The translations under genes were made by a program, and so were the position numbers. Below are positions 1-8,847 of a stretch of DNA of 64,000 nucleotides, piece by piece. The notes under the pieces are model-generated. The model had not been told where the DNA came from. It saw only the letters and a list, made by a program, of their open reading frames with translations, and did not search any database. Source of the stretch: Robiginitomaculum sp. (GTDB lineage: Bacteria; Pseudomonadota; Alphaproteobacteria; Caulobacterales; Maricaulaceae). Positions within the stretch are counted from its first letter, which is position 1. The number at the start of each line of letters is the position of its first letter. The stretch is from positions 248,001 through 312,000 of the forward strand of contig WFUF01000025.1 of the NCBI GenBank assembly GCA_015485155.1, given 5' to 3'.

Positions 1-1085
1 TGGTTGATCCAAAAACCCGCGATCTGGCCTCTGATCCACCACCGGAATTACTTGAAAATTGCAAGGCAGAACTTGGTGAAAGCGTTAGCCCGGAATTTCT
101 AAAATGCCAGATCGAGGTGGGCACACCTGTTTGCCAGAACATATCTGAAGCCCGTGAGCATTTAATTCGTCTGCGCACATGTATTAAAAAGAACGCGCAA
201 CATATGGGGCTTGAATTGATGGCGGCCTCAACTCACCCTTTTGCCAGTTGGGTCGGGCAACACCACACCCGTGCGCCACGGTATGACAAACTAAATCAGG
301 ATATGGGCGGGGTAATTCGTCGCATGTTGATTTGTGGCATGCATGTCCATGCGGGGATTGAGGATCCTGATTTGAGAATTGATCTGATGAATCAGATGAA
401 TTATTTTTTGCCGCACCTGCTGGCTTTGTCCGCATCCTCTCCGTTTTGGGCCGGGCGTAAAATGGGAATGATGTCCTATCGAACCAATGTCTGGGACGGC
501 ATGCCCAGAAACGGAATTTCCAATCAGTTCCAAAGCTGGGGTGAATATGAGCGCTTGACACAGGCGCTGATCAGGGCCGGAGCTATCGAGGATGCCTCCA
601 AAATATGGTGGGACTTGCGGCCCAGTGCCAAATTTCCAACCTTGGAAATGCGCATTACTGACATATGCCCGCGCCTTGAAGATGCGCTTACCATTGCCGC
701 TTTATATCAATGTTTGCTCAGGTGGCTGGCCAGGTTAAAGCGCTCTAATATGAAGTGGCGCATTTATCCTGATCTGTTATTGCAGGAAAACAGATTTCTG
801 GCAGCCAGAAACGGCGTACAGGAAAAGCTGGTTGACCTGGGAAAGAGTGAAATGGTGCAATTCTCCGAATTGATGGACGAAATTATTGAGCTGGTGGCCG
901 AAGATGCCGTTGCATTAAACTGTGTTGCCGAAGTAGAGCATGCGCGCACCATAGTTAAGCGCGGCTCCTCTGCCAGCCAGCAATTGGCCACATTCGACAG
1001 CGCCATTGCAAATGGTGATGATGAGCATGAAGCCTTGTGTCAGGTGGTGGATCAAATTATTGAGCAAACTGCACAAGGTCTTTGA
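1..1085 (+). CDS. ybdK: Carboxylate-amine ligase, GCS2/YbdK type (5' end missing)
   Basis: The frame is open from base 3 at the left edge, so the start lies outside the window; the GTG at 117 is internal because the upstream codons read on into the conserved EVGTPVC motif. Family landmarks follow in order: HPFASW, a MHVHAGIED stretch, SSPFW, KIWWDLRPS and LEMRI. These are typical of the GCS2 superfamily, which includes YbdK and EgtA-like ligases that use ATP to join glutamate to an amine such as cysteine. The natural substrate cannot be read from sequence. It ends with TGA 104 bases before the ABC ATPase gene, so it may be a separate transcript. Confidence 0.85.
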   Translation, partial: VDPKTRDLASDPPPELLENCKAELGESVSPEFLKCQIEVGTPVCQNISEAREHLIRLRTCIKKNAQHMGLELMAASTHPFASWVGQHHTRAPRYDKLNQDMGGVIRRMLICGMHVHAGIEDPDLRIDLMNQMNYFLPHLLALSASSPFWAGRKMGMMSYRTNVWDGMPRNGISNQFQSWGEYERLTQALIRAGAIEDASKIWWDLRPSAKFPTLEMRITDICPRLEDALTIAALYQCLLRWLARLKRSNMKWRIYPDLLLQENRFLAARNGVQEKLVDLGKSEMVQFSELMDEIIELVAEDAVALNCVAEVEHARTIVKRGSSASQQLATFDSAIANGDDEHEALCQVVDQIIEQTAQGL

Positions 1086-1188
1086 TTTTGCCCTGCCTGT
1101 ATAAACTATCTGCACCCGTACTACTGGCCAAGGCGTTTTGTACGGGTAATATGTCCTGAATAAAATTGCCATCAAAGAGAAATTATTC

Positions 1189-3033
1189 ATGTCTAAAACA
1201 AATGCCCCGGTATTGGAACTTCAGGATTTGAATGTGAATTTTACTACCCCGGATGGGGAGGTAAATGCGGTGCGTGGTGTTTCGATGACCATTGAGCCTG
1301 GTCAGTGTGTTGGGGTCGTAGGCGAATCCGGCTCTGGCAAGAGCCAAAGCTTCCTTGCGGCCATGGGGCTTTTGGCCAGTAATGGCAAAGCTACTGGTTC
1401 TATTAAGTTTCGTGGTCGGGAGATTTTGAATTTGCCGCGACGTGAGCTAAATCAGGTTCGCGGCGCAAAAATGACCATGATTTTTCAGGATCCTCTGACT
1501 TCATTGACCCCGCACAAACGGGTTGGTGCCCAATTGATGGAGGTTCTTGCCATTCATAAGAATATGCGCGGTGAACAGGCACAAAAGCATTGTATTGACT
1601 GGCTTGACAGGGTGCGACTGCCAGAGGCGGCACGCAGGATGAAGCAGTATCCACACGAATTGTCAGGTGGTATGCGACAGCGGGTAATGATTGCCATGGC
1701 CATGTTATGTGATCCGGAGCTGCTTATTGCTGATGAGCCTACTACGGCTTTGGATGTAACTGTGCAGGCGCAGGTGCTGGATTTGATGAATGAGCTTAAA
1801 AACGAAACCAAGGCTGCAATTGCCCTGATCACTCATGATATGGGTGTTGTTGCCCGAATGTGTGAAAAAATCTGCGTAATGGAAAAGGGAGTTTATGTAG
1901 AAAAAAACAGTGCCGATAATATTTTTTATCATCCAGAACATGATTATACAAAAATGTTGCTATCATCTATGCCGCGTCTGGACAGGCCGGGACAGATATT
2001 AAGTATAGCTGAAACAAAGAGAAATGGCGTGAAAACGGTCTTGGAGGTGGATGATGTCAAAGTTCATTTCCCCGTACAGGTATCTGGCGGAGTGTTTCCA
2101 AAAACCCGCCCGCTTCGCGCAGTGGACGGGGTCAGTTTTACTCTGGGTGATGGAGAAACCTTAGGAATTGTTGGTGAGTCCGGCTGTGGAAAATCAACTT
2201 TGGCCCGGGCGGTTCTTCGGCTGGTTCCGGTTAAATCCGGGCAGGTAAGCTGGATTGGCAGTAATTTGCTGGATCTGGACAAGAAACAGATGCGGGCACA
2301 TCGTCAGGATCTGCAGATTGTTTTTCAGGACCCATTGGCATCTTTGGATCCGCGAATGACCATAGGACAATCCATTGCCGAACCATTGCAAACCTTTGCT
2401 CCGCAAATGGATAAGGAACAGCGCCGCAATAAGGTAAAGGAAATGCTGCAAAAGGTTGATCTGTCCCCTAATATGATCAACCGCTATCCTCATGAATTAT
2501 CAGGAGGTCAAAACCAGCGCGTCGGTATTGCCAGAGCCATGATCGGAGACCCAAAACTGGTAATATGTGATGAGGCCGTATCAGCCTTGGATGTTTCGGT
2601 GCAGGCGCAAGTCATTAAACTATTGGCCCGGTTGCAAAAAGAAACCGGAATGTCGATGATTTTCATCAGCCATGATCTGGCTGTAGTTCGCGAGATATCA
2701 CATCGGATTATGGTGCTTTACATGGGGCGTATTGTTGAACTGGCTGATCGCGATGCGATTTATGAAGATGCACGCCACCCCTATACCAAAGCCCTGATAG
2801 CAGCAGTGCCGGTTCCTGATCCAAAAACAGAGCGAAATCGCAAATCAGTCGCCCTGGTCGGTGAGCTGCCATCACCGATGGACAGCCGGGCCGGGCTTCA
2901 GTTTTTGCCATCTCGGATTACAGGAGATGAGACGACAGAACAATATCGTCCAAAACTGATCGAAGTTAGCCCAGAGCATTTTGTTGCAGAACATGATGCC
3001 TGTGCCAGTTCAAAAGGATTATTAGCATCATGA
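1189..3033 (+). CDS. Dual-domain peptide-type ABC transporter ATPase (YejF/DppDF-like)
   Basis: 614 aa with two complete ABC ATPase domains in one chain. Walker A motifs are GESGSGKS (residues 45-52) and GESGCGKS (about 329-336). ABC signatures are LSGGMRQR (near 158) and LSGGQNQR (near 438). Walker B regions end in ADEPTTALD and CDEAVSALD. Such fusions energise oligopeptide, dipeptide or microcin C importers in the inner membrane. The C-terminal tail usually carries cysteines (oligo_HPY region); here it is mostly without them. No permease or binding protein lies in the window, though partners could be elsewhere. The last base overlaps the next gene as ATGA, so the two are probably translated together. 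Confidence 0.9.
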   Translation: MSKTNAPVLELQDLNVNFTTPDGEVNAVRGVSMTIEPGQCVGVVGESGSGKSQSFLAAMGLLASNGKATGSIKFRGREILNLPRRELNQVRGAKMTMIFQDPLTSLTPHKRVGAQLMEVLAIHKNMRGEQAQKHCIDWLDRVRLPEAARRMKQYPHELSGGMRQRVMIAMAMLCDPELLIADEPTTALDVTVQAQVLDLMNELKNETKAAIALITHDMGVVARMCEKICVMEKGVYVEKNSADNIFYHPEHDYTKMLLSSMPRLDRPGQILSIAETKRNGVKTVLEVDDVKVHFPVQVSGGVFPKTRPLRAVDGVSFTLGDGETLGIVGESGCGKSTLARAVLRLVPVKSGQVSWIGSNLLDLDKKQMRAHRQDLQIVFQDPLASLDPRMTIGQSIAEPLQTFAPQMDKEQRRNKVKEMLQKVDLSPNMINRYPHELSGGQNQRVGIARAMIGDPKLVICDEAVSALDVSVQAQVIKLLARLQKETGMSMIFISHDLAVVREISHRIMVLYMGRIVELADRDAIYEDARHPYTKALIAAVPVPDPKTERNRKSVALVGELPSPMDSRAGLQFLPSRITGDETTEQYRPKLIEVSPEHFVAEHDACASSKGLLAS

Positions 3034-3509
3034 GCAAAGAGGACCCAAAAACAGATAATCCAGGTGTGAGATTTCCACCGCCATTGATTTTTTTTCTGAC
3101 CGGGCTTGCTGGCTGGTTTGTCGGTAAGGTCACAGGTTTTCTTGTTTTTTCTTTAAGCCCGCTATTACAGGTGGCAGCGCTGGTTTTGTTGGGGCTTGGG
3201 GTGGTCCTTTTTGTCTGGTCAACAATGCCGTTTCTTACCCATAAGACATCCCTATTGCCATGGACACCAGATTCCAAACTGCTGACCGCCGGGCCATACA
3301 GGTTTTCACGCAATCCAATGTATGCCGGCATGGCACTATTGTATCTTGGGCTTAGTCTGCAACTGGGCTCAGGGCTTGCTATGATACTGATTTTGCCGGT
3401 GATTTTGGTGATAAATCAATATGTAATCAAGGGTGAAGAGGCGTATTTGACCCGAACCTTTGGTCATGAGTATCAGGAATATCAAAAACGGGTGAGGCGC
3501 TGGCTGTGA
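3030..3509 (+). CDS. Isoprenylcysteine carboxyl methyltransferase-like membrane protein
   Basis: 159 aa with about four membrane segments. It has the phospholipid/isoprenylcysteine methyltransferase signature GPYRFSRNPMYAG in the middle and an EEAYLTRTFGHEYQEY stretch near the C-terminus, which in this superfamily form the S-adenosylmethionine site. The bacterial members methylate small hydrophobic molecules or lipids, and the substrate here is unknown. It starts at an ATG that overlaps the ABC ATPase stop by four bases, a sign of coupled translation, but a functional link to transport is only inferred. Confidence 0.8.
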   Translation: MSKEDPKTDNPGVRFPPPLIFFLTGLAGWFVGKVTGFLVFSLSPLLQVAALVLLGLGVVLFVWSTMPFLTHKTSLLPWTPDSKLLTAGPYRFSRNPMYAGMALLYLGLSLQLGSGLAMILILPVILVINQYVIKGEEAYLTRTFGHEYQEYQKRVRRWL

Positions 3510-3630
3510 GGGGTCAGCCGCAATCCTGCCTAAATCAAAGTTGATCCATCAAATTTTATCTATTTTTTCGCAAATTCTTTAAAGCCGTTTTGCTAATGTC
3601 TGTGTGGGACACGTGGAAAACTGGCGTTTT

Positions 3631-4713
3631 ATGACTAAAGTTGAGGTAATAAACGGCTTAGAACTTGGCCGCTCGGAGAGTGAGGCCTGGGAAGATTTGC
3701 GTAAAACGGGATCAGCATTATCCAGCCCTTATTTTTCCTGTGAGTGGACAAGGCATGTATCTGCTTTGCGCAATGATATTCGCATTGCGGTAATTCTTGA
3801 TGAGAGAGGCAAAATCAACGGGTTTTTACCCGTACAGCAACCCAAAGGTCGCATAGCCATTCCTGTTGGCGGCGCGCTTAGTGATTATCACGGATTGATC
3901 TCAAGGCCTGATTATAAAATTGATTTGGCACAAATTGTCAGACAAATGAAAATCGACAGGCTGGACTTTTCAAATATACCCGAAGAGCAGGTCAGTTTTT
4001 CAGCCTTTGCCCAGATCGATCATGACAGCCACATTATTGATCTTTCTTTAGGCTGGCCGGGATATTTGCAACAGCGCAGAACCAGAGGCTCTTATGAGAA
4101 CAAACGGGCGCGAAAGCGGGCACGAAAGCTTGCAAAAGACATTGGGCCAATAAGGCTGGAAGCCTGGTCAAGAAAACAGGATATTTTTGACAAATTGCTT
4201 AACTGGAAGCGCAACCAGTATCGCCGCACTCATGTTCCGGATGTGTTTGCCAGCCCTTGGGCGTCGGCACTGGTTCAGCGGGTTTTTGAGTGTAGAGGAA
4301 AAGGCGGATTTGGCGGTGCCTTATTTGCTCTGTTTGCCGGAGATGAACTGGTTGCAGCTAATTTTTGTCTGGCAGACGGTGAGGTTCTGCATTCATGGTT
4401 TATTGCTCATAATCCAGAGTTTTCCCGCTATTCTCCAGGACAGGTTTTATTTGAACAGATGATAGAGAACCTTGCAGGCGGTAGTATCAAGCAGCTAGAC
4501 CTTGGCGCAGGAGATTATAGGTTTAAGACCGCCTTGGCCAGCTTTAGCAGACCGCTCATTGCCGGGTTTGTAGCCGGATGCCCTGTTGCTTCAGCTATAC
4601 GAGGAACTGAATATCGCTTGCGGCAAATGGTGGAGGCGCTACCGCTTGGCAGGGCCTCATTATTGCCGGGCAAGGTCATGCGTCGTATTGATGTTTATCG
4701 CGGTCTGGCTTGA
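3631..4713 (+). CDS. GNAT-fold acetyltransferase of the CelD/BcsL (Acetyltransf_6) type
   Basis: About 360 aa from the ATG at 3631; an in-frame GTG at 3604 would add nine residues but has no better ribosome site. The C-terminal half has the FemAB/CelD-like pattern: a basic stretch (RARKRARK), FALFAGDELVAANFCL, then SPGQVLFEQMIE and LDLGAGDYRFKTALAS. Proteins of this family are linked to polysaccharide or cell-envelope modification. The substrate is not known. No exopolysaccharide genes are nearby, so context gives no help. Confidence 0.75.
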   Translation: MTKVEVINGLELGRSESEAWEDLRKTGSALSSPYFSCEWTRHVSALRNDIRIAVILDERGKINGFLPVQQPKGRIAIPVGGALSDYHGLISRPDYKIDLAQIVRQMKIDRLDFSNIPEEQVSFSAFAQIDHDSHIIDLSLGWPGYLQQRRTRGSYENKRARKRARKLAKDIGPIRLEAWSRKQDIFDKLLNWKRNQYRRTHVPDVFASPWASALVQRVFECRGKGGFGGALFALFAGDELVAANFCLADGEVLHSWFIAHNPEFSRYSPGQVLFEQMIENLAGGSIKQLDLGAGDYRFKTALASFSRPLIAGFVAGCPVASAIRGTEYRLRQMVEALPLGRASLLPGKVMRRIDVYRGLA

Positions 4714-4786
4714 GGCAGTATAAGGTTTTTCTCGACTTCGGCATTAGATTGCGTCACATTTGGCCAAATCACTGGAGTCTACGTTC

Positions 4787-5395
4787 ATGAAATTCTTATT
4801 TTTAGCAATTATCCCGCTTGGCCTGTTAGTCGCCTGTAACCCGCAAGCCCCGGCACCAAAAGAAAATGATACATCGGCACCTGCTGTTAGTAGTGATATG
4901 CCGGAGGCTGCCGGAGAAATGGATCCGTCCCAAAAGGCGATGATGATGGGCCGGGCATTTATGGATGAACGCAAAAGTCAGCAGGGAATCATTACCACGG
5001 ACAGCGGCCTGCAATATCAGGTTCTGGCCAGTGGTGATAAGGACGGCCCGACGCCTGCTCCGGGGCAGATTGTTTGTGTTCATTATCGCGGTTCTCTGAT
5101 TTCCGGAGAGGAGTTTGACAGCTCATACAGCCGGGGCGTGCCTGCGGCATTTCCCTCCAATGCGCTTATTCCCGGATGGGTTGAAGCTTTGGGCATGATG
5201 CGCGCCGGCGATAAGTGGGAGTTGGTTATACCATCAGAACTTGCCTATGGAGCAAGCGGCACGCCCGGCGGGCCAATCGGGCCAAATGAGGTTCTGGTCT
5301 TTGATGTGGAACTGCTAAAGGTAATGGATCTGTCGATGGAAGAATACATGCAGACCTATCGCATGGATATGTCTTTGGACTGCTCTAAGGGTTAA
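4787..5395 (+). CDS. FKBP-type peptidyl-prolyl cis-trans isomerase, lipoprotein
   Basis: The start at 4787 is chosen because it opens a lipoprotein signal, MKFLFLAIIPLGLLVACN, with lipobox LVAC and Cys17 as the lipidated residue; the TTG at 4760 would put nine polar residues before it. The mature protein has a short Pro/Ala linker and one FKBP domain (about residues 75-192): VCVHYRGSL, FDSSYSRG, WVEALGMMRAGDKWELVIPSELAYG and VFDVELL. It should help fold proteins in the periplasm, tethered to a membrane. Next to it is the tracrRNA terminator, which may also end its transcript. Confidence 0.88.
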   Translation: MKFLFLAIIPLGLLVACNPQAPAPKENDTSAPAVSSDMPEAAGEMDPSQKAMMMGRAFMDERKSQQGIITTDSGLQYQVLASGDKDGPTPAPGQIVCVHYRGSLISGEEFDSSYSRGVPAAFPSNALIPGWVEALGMMRAGDKWELVIPSELAYGASGTPGGPIGPNEVLVFDVELLKVMDLSMEEYMQTYRMDMSLDCSKG

Positions 5396-5458
5396 CGGCT
5401 CCTGCGCCTTCAACCGTGACCCCGCAGGTCTTTGAACATTGATTTTATGTCTTGGTAA

Positions 5459-5487
5459 CAAATAACCCCTCTAGCAAGCTAGAGGGG
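5459..5487 (-). terminator. Terminator hairpin at the 3' end of the predicted tracrRNA
   Basis: A 10-base perfect inverted repeat, CCCCTCTAGC at 5466-5475 and GCTAGAGGGG at 5478-5487; the innermost pairs must open to form the loop. Read on the minus strand it is followed by TTATTTGTT, a U-rich tail. On the plus strand it is followed by CATTTTG, so it may also end FKBP transcription from the left. Confidence 0.7.
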
Positions 5488-5547
5488 CATTTTGTGGTCT
5501 AAACCTTGTTAACGGAAAGACCGCGTTTCCTAATCAGCTACAATTAG
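5459..5547 (-). ncRNA. tracrRNA: Predicted tracrRNA of the type II-C system
   Basis: The plus strand at 5521-5543 (starting CCGCGTTTC and ending CAGCTACAA) matches the CRISPR repeat read in crRNA sense at all but two positions, both T-to-C changes. A minus-strand RNA would therefore pair with the crRNA repeat over about 23 bases, and both differences become G-U wobbles. Downstream in the same RNA come a short unpaired stretch and a strong hairpin with a U-rich tail at 5459-5487. Anti-repeat, then linker, then terminator is the architecture known for tracrRNA, which pairs with pre-crRNA and loads Cas9. The 5' end is estimated from the candidate promoter at 5554-5582. It is transcribed divergently from cas9. 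Confidence 0.8.
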
Positions 5548-5553
5548 AACTTT

Positions 5554-5582
5554 TCAATACCCCTATTCTTTGTGTGGTTCAA
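5554..5582 (-). promoter_or_regulatory. Candidate promoter for the tracrRNA
   Basis: On the minus strand TTGAAC (5582-5577) and TATTGA (5559-5554) are separated by exactly 17 bases. The match to sigma-70 consensus is partial (4 of 6 and 3 of 6). It would place the start near 5547, just ahead of the anti-repeat, which is what a tracrRNA promoter should do. Confidence 0.45.
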
Positions 5583-5625
5583 GTGCTTTAATGCCCTTTA
5601 TGGATGTAAAGCGGGAGAAAACACG

Positions 5626-8600
5626 ATGAAATGGCGACTTGGATTGGATGTGGGAACCAACTCATTGGGTTGGGCAGCGTTAGAAATTACCGATGGGGTT
5701 GATGATCGGGGCAAACCATTGGGCCAGCCCACAAGGTTAATAGACAGCGGAGTACGGGTATTCTCTGATGGGCGCAACGCCAAGAGCAAGCAGTCCAATG
5801 CCGCAGAGCGGCGCGAGCCTAGAGCCGCAAGGCGTAATCGGGACAGGTATAAAAACCGCCGCAAGCGCCTGTTCAATGAATTGGTGCAGTTTGGCTTAAT
5901 GCCAAAGGACAAAGCCGCGCAAAAGTTACTGGAAAGCTTTGACCCATGGATTTTACGGGCCCAAGGTTTGCACCAGAAACTGGACATTCATCAATTGGGT
6001 CGCGCCCTGTTTCATTTGCACCAAAGGCGTGGTTTCAAATCTAATCGCAAAACTGATCGGGGCGACAAGGAAAGCGGCAAAGTTGCAGATGCGACCAAGC
6101 GCACCTTGGCGCAAATGGACGAACAAGGCGTAACAACACTTGGTGAGCTGTTTGGAAAGCCAAGGTTAAAAGCCCAGGAATTTAACAAAACAGCGCCAAG
6201 AGGAAAGCGTAAGCCCCAACCGCTTGCTCGGGTTCGCAAGTCGGGCGAGGGTGCGAAGTGGGCCTATGACTATTATCCAACTCGCGCTCTTATTGAGCAT
6301 GAATTTGATGAATTATGGAAAGCACAATCTGCTTATCATTCTGATATTCTTACCGATAAAGCCAAATCTGCCATAAAAGAGACCCTGCTCTGGCAATGGC
6401 CATTAAAGCCACAGCCCGTGGGCAAATGTACTTTACTACCAGAAGAGCCACGTGCGCCCAAAGCGTTGCCCTCCTCACAATTGGTGCGGATTTATCAGGA
6501 GGTCAACAATCTGCGGGTTGGCTATACAGGCCGGGTCGATCGCCCGCTTAATATGGACGAGCGCAACACCCTTGTTGAGAAATTAAAAACAACGGGAAAG
6601 CCAACATTTGCCAGCCTGCGCAAACTTCTCAAAATCCCGACAGGTGAGAGGTTTAATCTTGAGAGCGAAAAGCGCAAAGACCTCAAGGGCGATGAAACTG
6701 CCATGATTATGAAGAATGACAAATGTTGGGGCAAAGCGTGGCTTGACCTGTCACTTACTGAGCAAGATGCAATTATTACTAAACTGCTTGATGAAGAAAG
6801 CGAGGAAAAGGTTTTAAGCTGGCTGCAGTCTGATTATGGCTTCTCTGCTGCTCGTGCCCAAGCCATCGCCAACGCAAGCCTGCCTGCTGGTTATGGCATG
6901 TTATCTTCTAAGGCGATTGGCAAACTTTTGCTCGTATTTATGGATGATGTTATTGTTTACAGCGATGCAGTTGGAAAAGCATTTGGAACCAGTCATTCCA
7001 ACTTTGAAACCGGCGAAGTTTTTGATGAGGCCTTGCCGTATTACGGTGAAATTCTGACCCGTCATGTAGCATTTGGAACCGGGGACCCAAAAGATTTGCC
7101 GGAAAAGCGATATGGGAAACTTGCTAATCCAACTGTGCATGTTTCCATGAATCAAATTCGTGCCGTTATCAATGATTTATTGAAACGTTTCGGCCCGCCT
7201 GAACAGATTGTACTTGAGCTTGCCCGGGATTTGCCCATGTCTGCTGATGGCAAGCGCGAACTGGAAAGCAGTCAAAAGAAAAATCAGGAGGCCAATGAAA
7301 AACGCGCCAAAGAATTAGAAGAAGATTTCAAGGTTCCCAATAACTATGAAAATCGTATGCGCTTGCGTCTTTGGGAGGAATTAGACGTAATAGGGCGCGC
7401 CTGCGTCTTTACCGGCAGGATTATTGGCCGTGAAATGCTGTTTTCCCCTGAGGTGGAAATAGAGCATTTACTGCCATTTAGCTGGAGTTTTGATGATGGT
7501 ATTGGCAACAAGGTTTTGTGTATGCGAGAAGCCAATCGTGCCAAGGGCAACAGAACTCCTTTTGAGGCTTTTGGTCATAGCCCTGTTATTAACGGCATTC
7601 ATTATGACTGGGATGAAATATCTGCGCGCTCCGCTGCCTTGCCCAGAAGCAAGCAATGGCGCTTTAGCGGGAACGCCCGTGAAATATTTGAAAAAGACCA
7701 TAAAGGCTTTATGCCAAGACAGCTTACCGATACCCGCTATATTGCCCGCTTGGCCCGGCAATATGTAGGCGCAATTTTTGGTGGTCAGGGAAGCAAGGGC
7801 ATAGAAAATAGAGTCTGGAGTGTAAATGGTCGCTTAACCTCTGATTTGCGCTGGCAATTGGGCTTGGATAGCGTTCTTGCCGGACATAATTCAGCAATTG
7901 GGGGGGATGTTAAGAAGAACCGCAATGACCACCGCCATCATGCCATTGATGCCATTGTCATCGCTCTTACAGATCGTAGCATGGTAAAGAAGGCCTCAAA
8001 TCAAGCCAGAAAAAACCATGAAAAATGGAATAATCGCCTGCTTTGCGATCTACAGGAACCCTGGAAAGGTTTCCGCGAAGATGTGGCAAAGTCAATCGGC
8101 GAGATCAAAGTCTCCCACAAACCAGATCACGGTATTCAGGGGGCTTTGCACAATGATACGGCGTACGGTCTTGTCAAAGGCGCAGAAGGAGAACCAGATA
8201 AGAAAGGGGTAAGAACGGTTGTACGACGTGTGCCGTTGGACAGCTTTGATAATCCGGCCTCCCTTGGGAAAATTAGGGATCATGTAATTCAATCCCACCT
8301 GCTACAGGAGACCGAGGGCCTGACCGGCAAAGATTTTAAGGCTGCGCTCTTGCAGGCCGGTGAAAATATGACCCCGCCAGTAAGAAAAATCCGGATTGAG
8401 GAAAAACTGAAGGTTATTACGATAAACAACAAATCCGGTAAGCCCTACAAGGGCTATAAGGGTGATAGCAATTATTGTTACGACATTTGGATGGGCGATA
8501 AAGGTAAATGGGAAGGCGAGGTCATATCAACTTTTGATGCCAACCAGAAAGGCTTTGACTGGCGTTCTAAAACCGCCCGCAATGGCAAGCCATTGATTAT

Positions 8601-8847
8601 GCGTATTCGTAAGAATGATTATGTTCAACTGGAACAAGATGATCAAATCAAGCTACTTCAAATTTATAAGTTTTCAAAGGGCATGATAAACATGGCAGAG
8701 CACTATGAAGCCAATGTTGATGCCCGCGTAAGAGAAAAAGACCTAAAATCAATTCAAATGGCTCCATCCTCCTTGCAAAAAGCCAAGGCGCGCCGTGTTA
8801 CCGTTACCCCGTCCGGTAAATTATATTATCCGGGGCCAGCATCATGA
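5626..8847 (+). CDS. cas9: CRISPR-associated endonuclease Cas9, type II-C
   Basis: 1073 aa from the ATG at 5626, which has GGGAG eight bases upstream. RNA-guided DNA endonuclease. RuvC-I is GLDVGTNS (Asp8), followed by an arginine-rich bridge helix (about residues 45-85). RuvC-II is IVLELARDL (Glu531), the HNH centre is EIEHLLPFS with His614 and Asn628, and RuvC-III is HHAIDA (His772, Asp775). All expected catalytic residues are present. The C-terminus (ARRVTVTPSGKLYYPG) resembles the PAM-interacting end of other II-C Cas9s. Length near 1070 and the absence of csn2 or cas4 place it in subtype II-C. It overlaps cas1 by ATGA. Confidence 0.98.
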   Translation: MKWRLGLDVGTNSLGWAALEITDGVDDRGKPLGQPTRLIDSGVRVFSDGRNAKSKQSNAAERREPRAARRNRDRYKNRRKRLFNELVQFGLMPKDKAAQKLLESFDPWILRAQGLHQKLDIHQLGRALFHLHQRRGFKSNRKTDRGDKESGKVADATKRTLAQMDEQGVTTLGELFGKPRLKAQEFNKTAPRGKRKPQPLARVRKSGEGAKWAYDYYPTRALIEHEFDELWKAQSAYHSDILTDKAKSAIKETLLWQWPLKPQPVGKCTLLPEEPRAPKALPSSQLVRIYQEVNNLRVGYTGRVDRPLNMDERNTLVEKLKTTGKPTFASLRKLLKIPTGERFNLESEKRKDLKGDETAMIMKNDKCWGKAWLDLSLTEQDAIITKLLDEESEEKVLSWLQSDYGFSAARAQAIANASLPAGYGMLSSKAIGKLLLVFMDDVIVYSDAVGKAFGTSHSNFETGEVFDEALPYYGEILTRHVAFGTGDPKDLPEKRYGKLANPTVHVSMNQIRAVINDLLKRFGPPEQIVLELARDLPMSADGKRELESSQKKNQEANEKRAKELEEDFKVPNNYENRMRLRLWEELDVIGRACVFTGRIIGREMLFSPEVEIEHLLPFSWSFDDGIGNKVLCMREANRAKGNRTPFEAFGHSPVINGIHYDWDEISARSAALPRSKQWRFSGNAREIFEKDHKGFMPRQLTDTRYIARLARQYVGAIFGGQGSKGIENRVWSVNGRLTSDLRWQLGLDSVLAGHNSAIGGDVKKNRNDHRHHAIDAIVIALTDRSMVKKASNQARKNHEKWNNRLLCDLQEPWKGFREDVAKSIGEIKVSHKPDHGIQGALHNDTAYGLVKGAEGEPDKKGVRTVVRRVPLDSFDNPASLGKIRDHVIQSHLLQETEGLTGKDFKAALLQAGENMTPPVRKIRIEEKLKVITINNKSGKPYKGYKGDSNYCYDIWMGDKGKWEGEVISTFDANQKGFDWRSKTARNGKPLIMRIRKNDYVQLEQDDQIKLLQIYKFSKGMINMAEHYEANVDARVREKDLKSIQMAPSSLQKAKARRVTVTPSGKLYYPGPAS

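Noticed and set aside
5459-5487. The hairpin as solely the FKBP gene terminator
   Set aside because: It works better on the minus strand, where it directly follows the anti-repeat and has a U-rich tail; ending FKBP transcripts may be a second use.
7450-7510. Cas9 HNH motif EIEH instead of DxDH as a sign of inactivity
   Set aside because: The catalytic His614 and Asn628 are intact, and Glu at this place is common in type II-C Cas9s.
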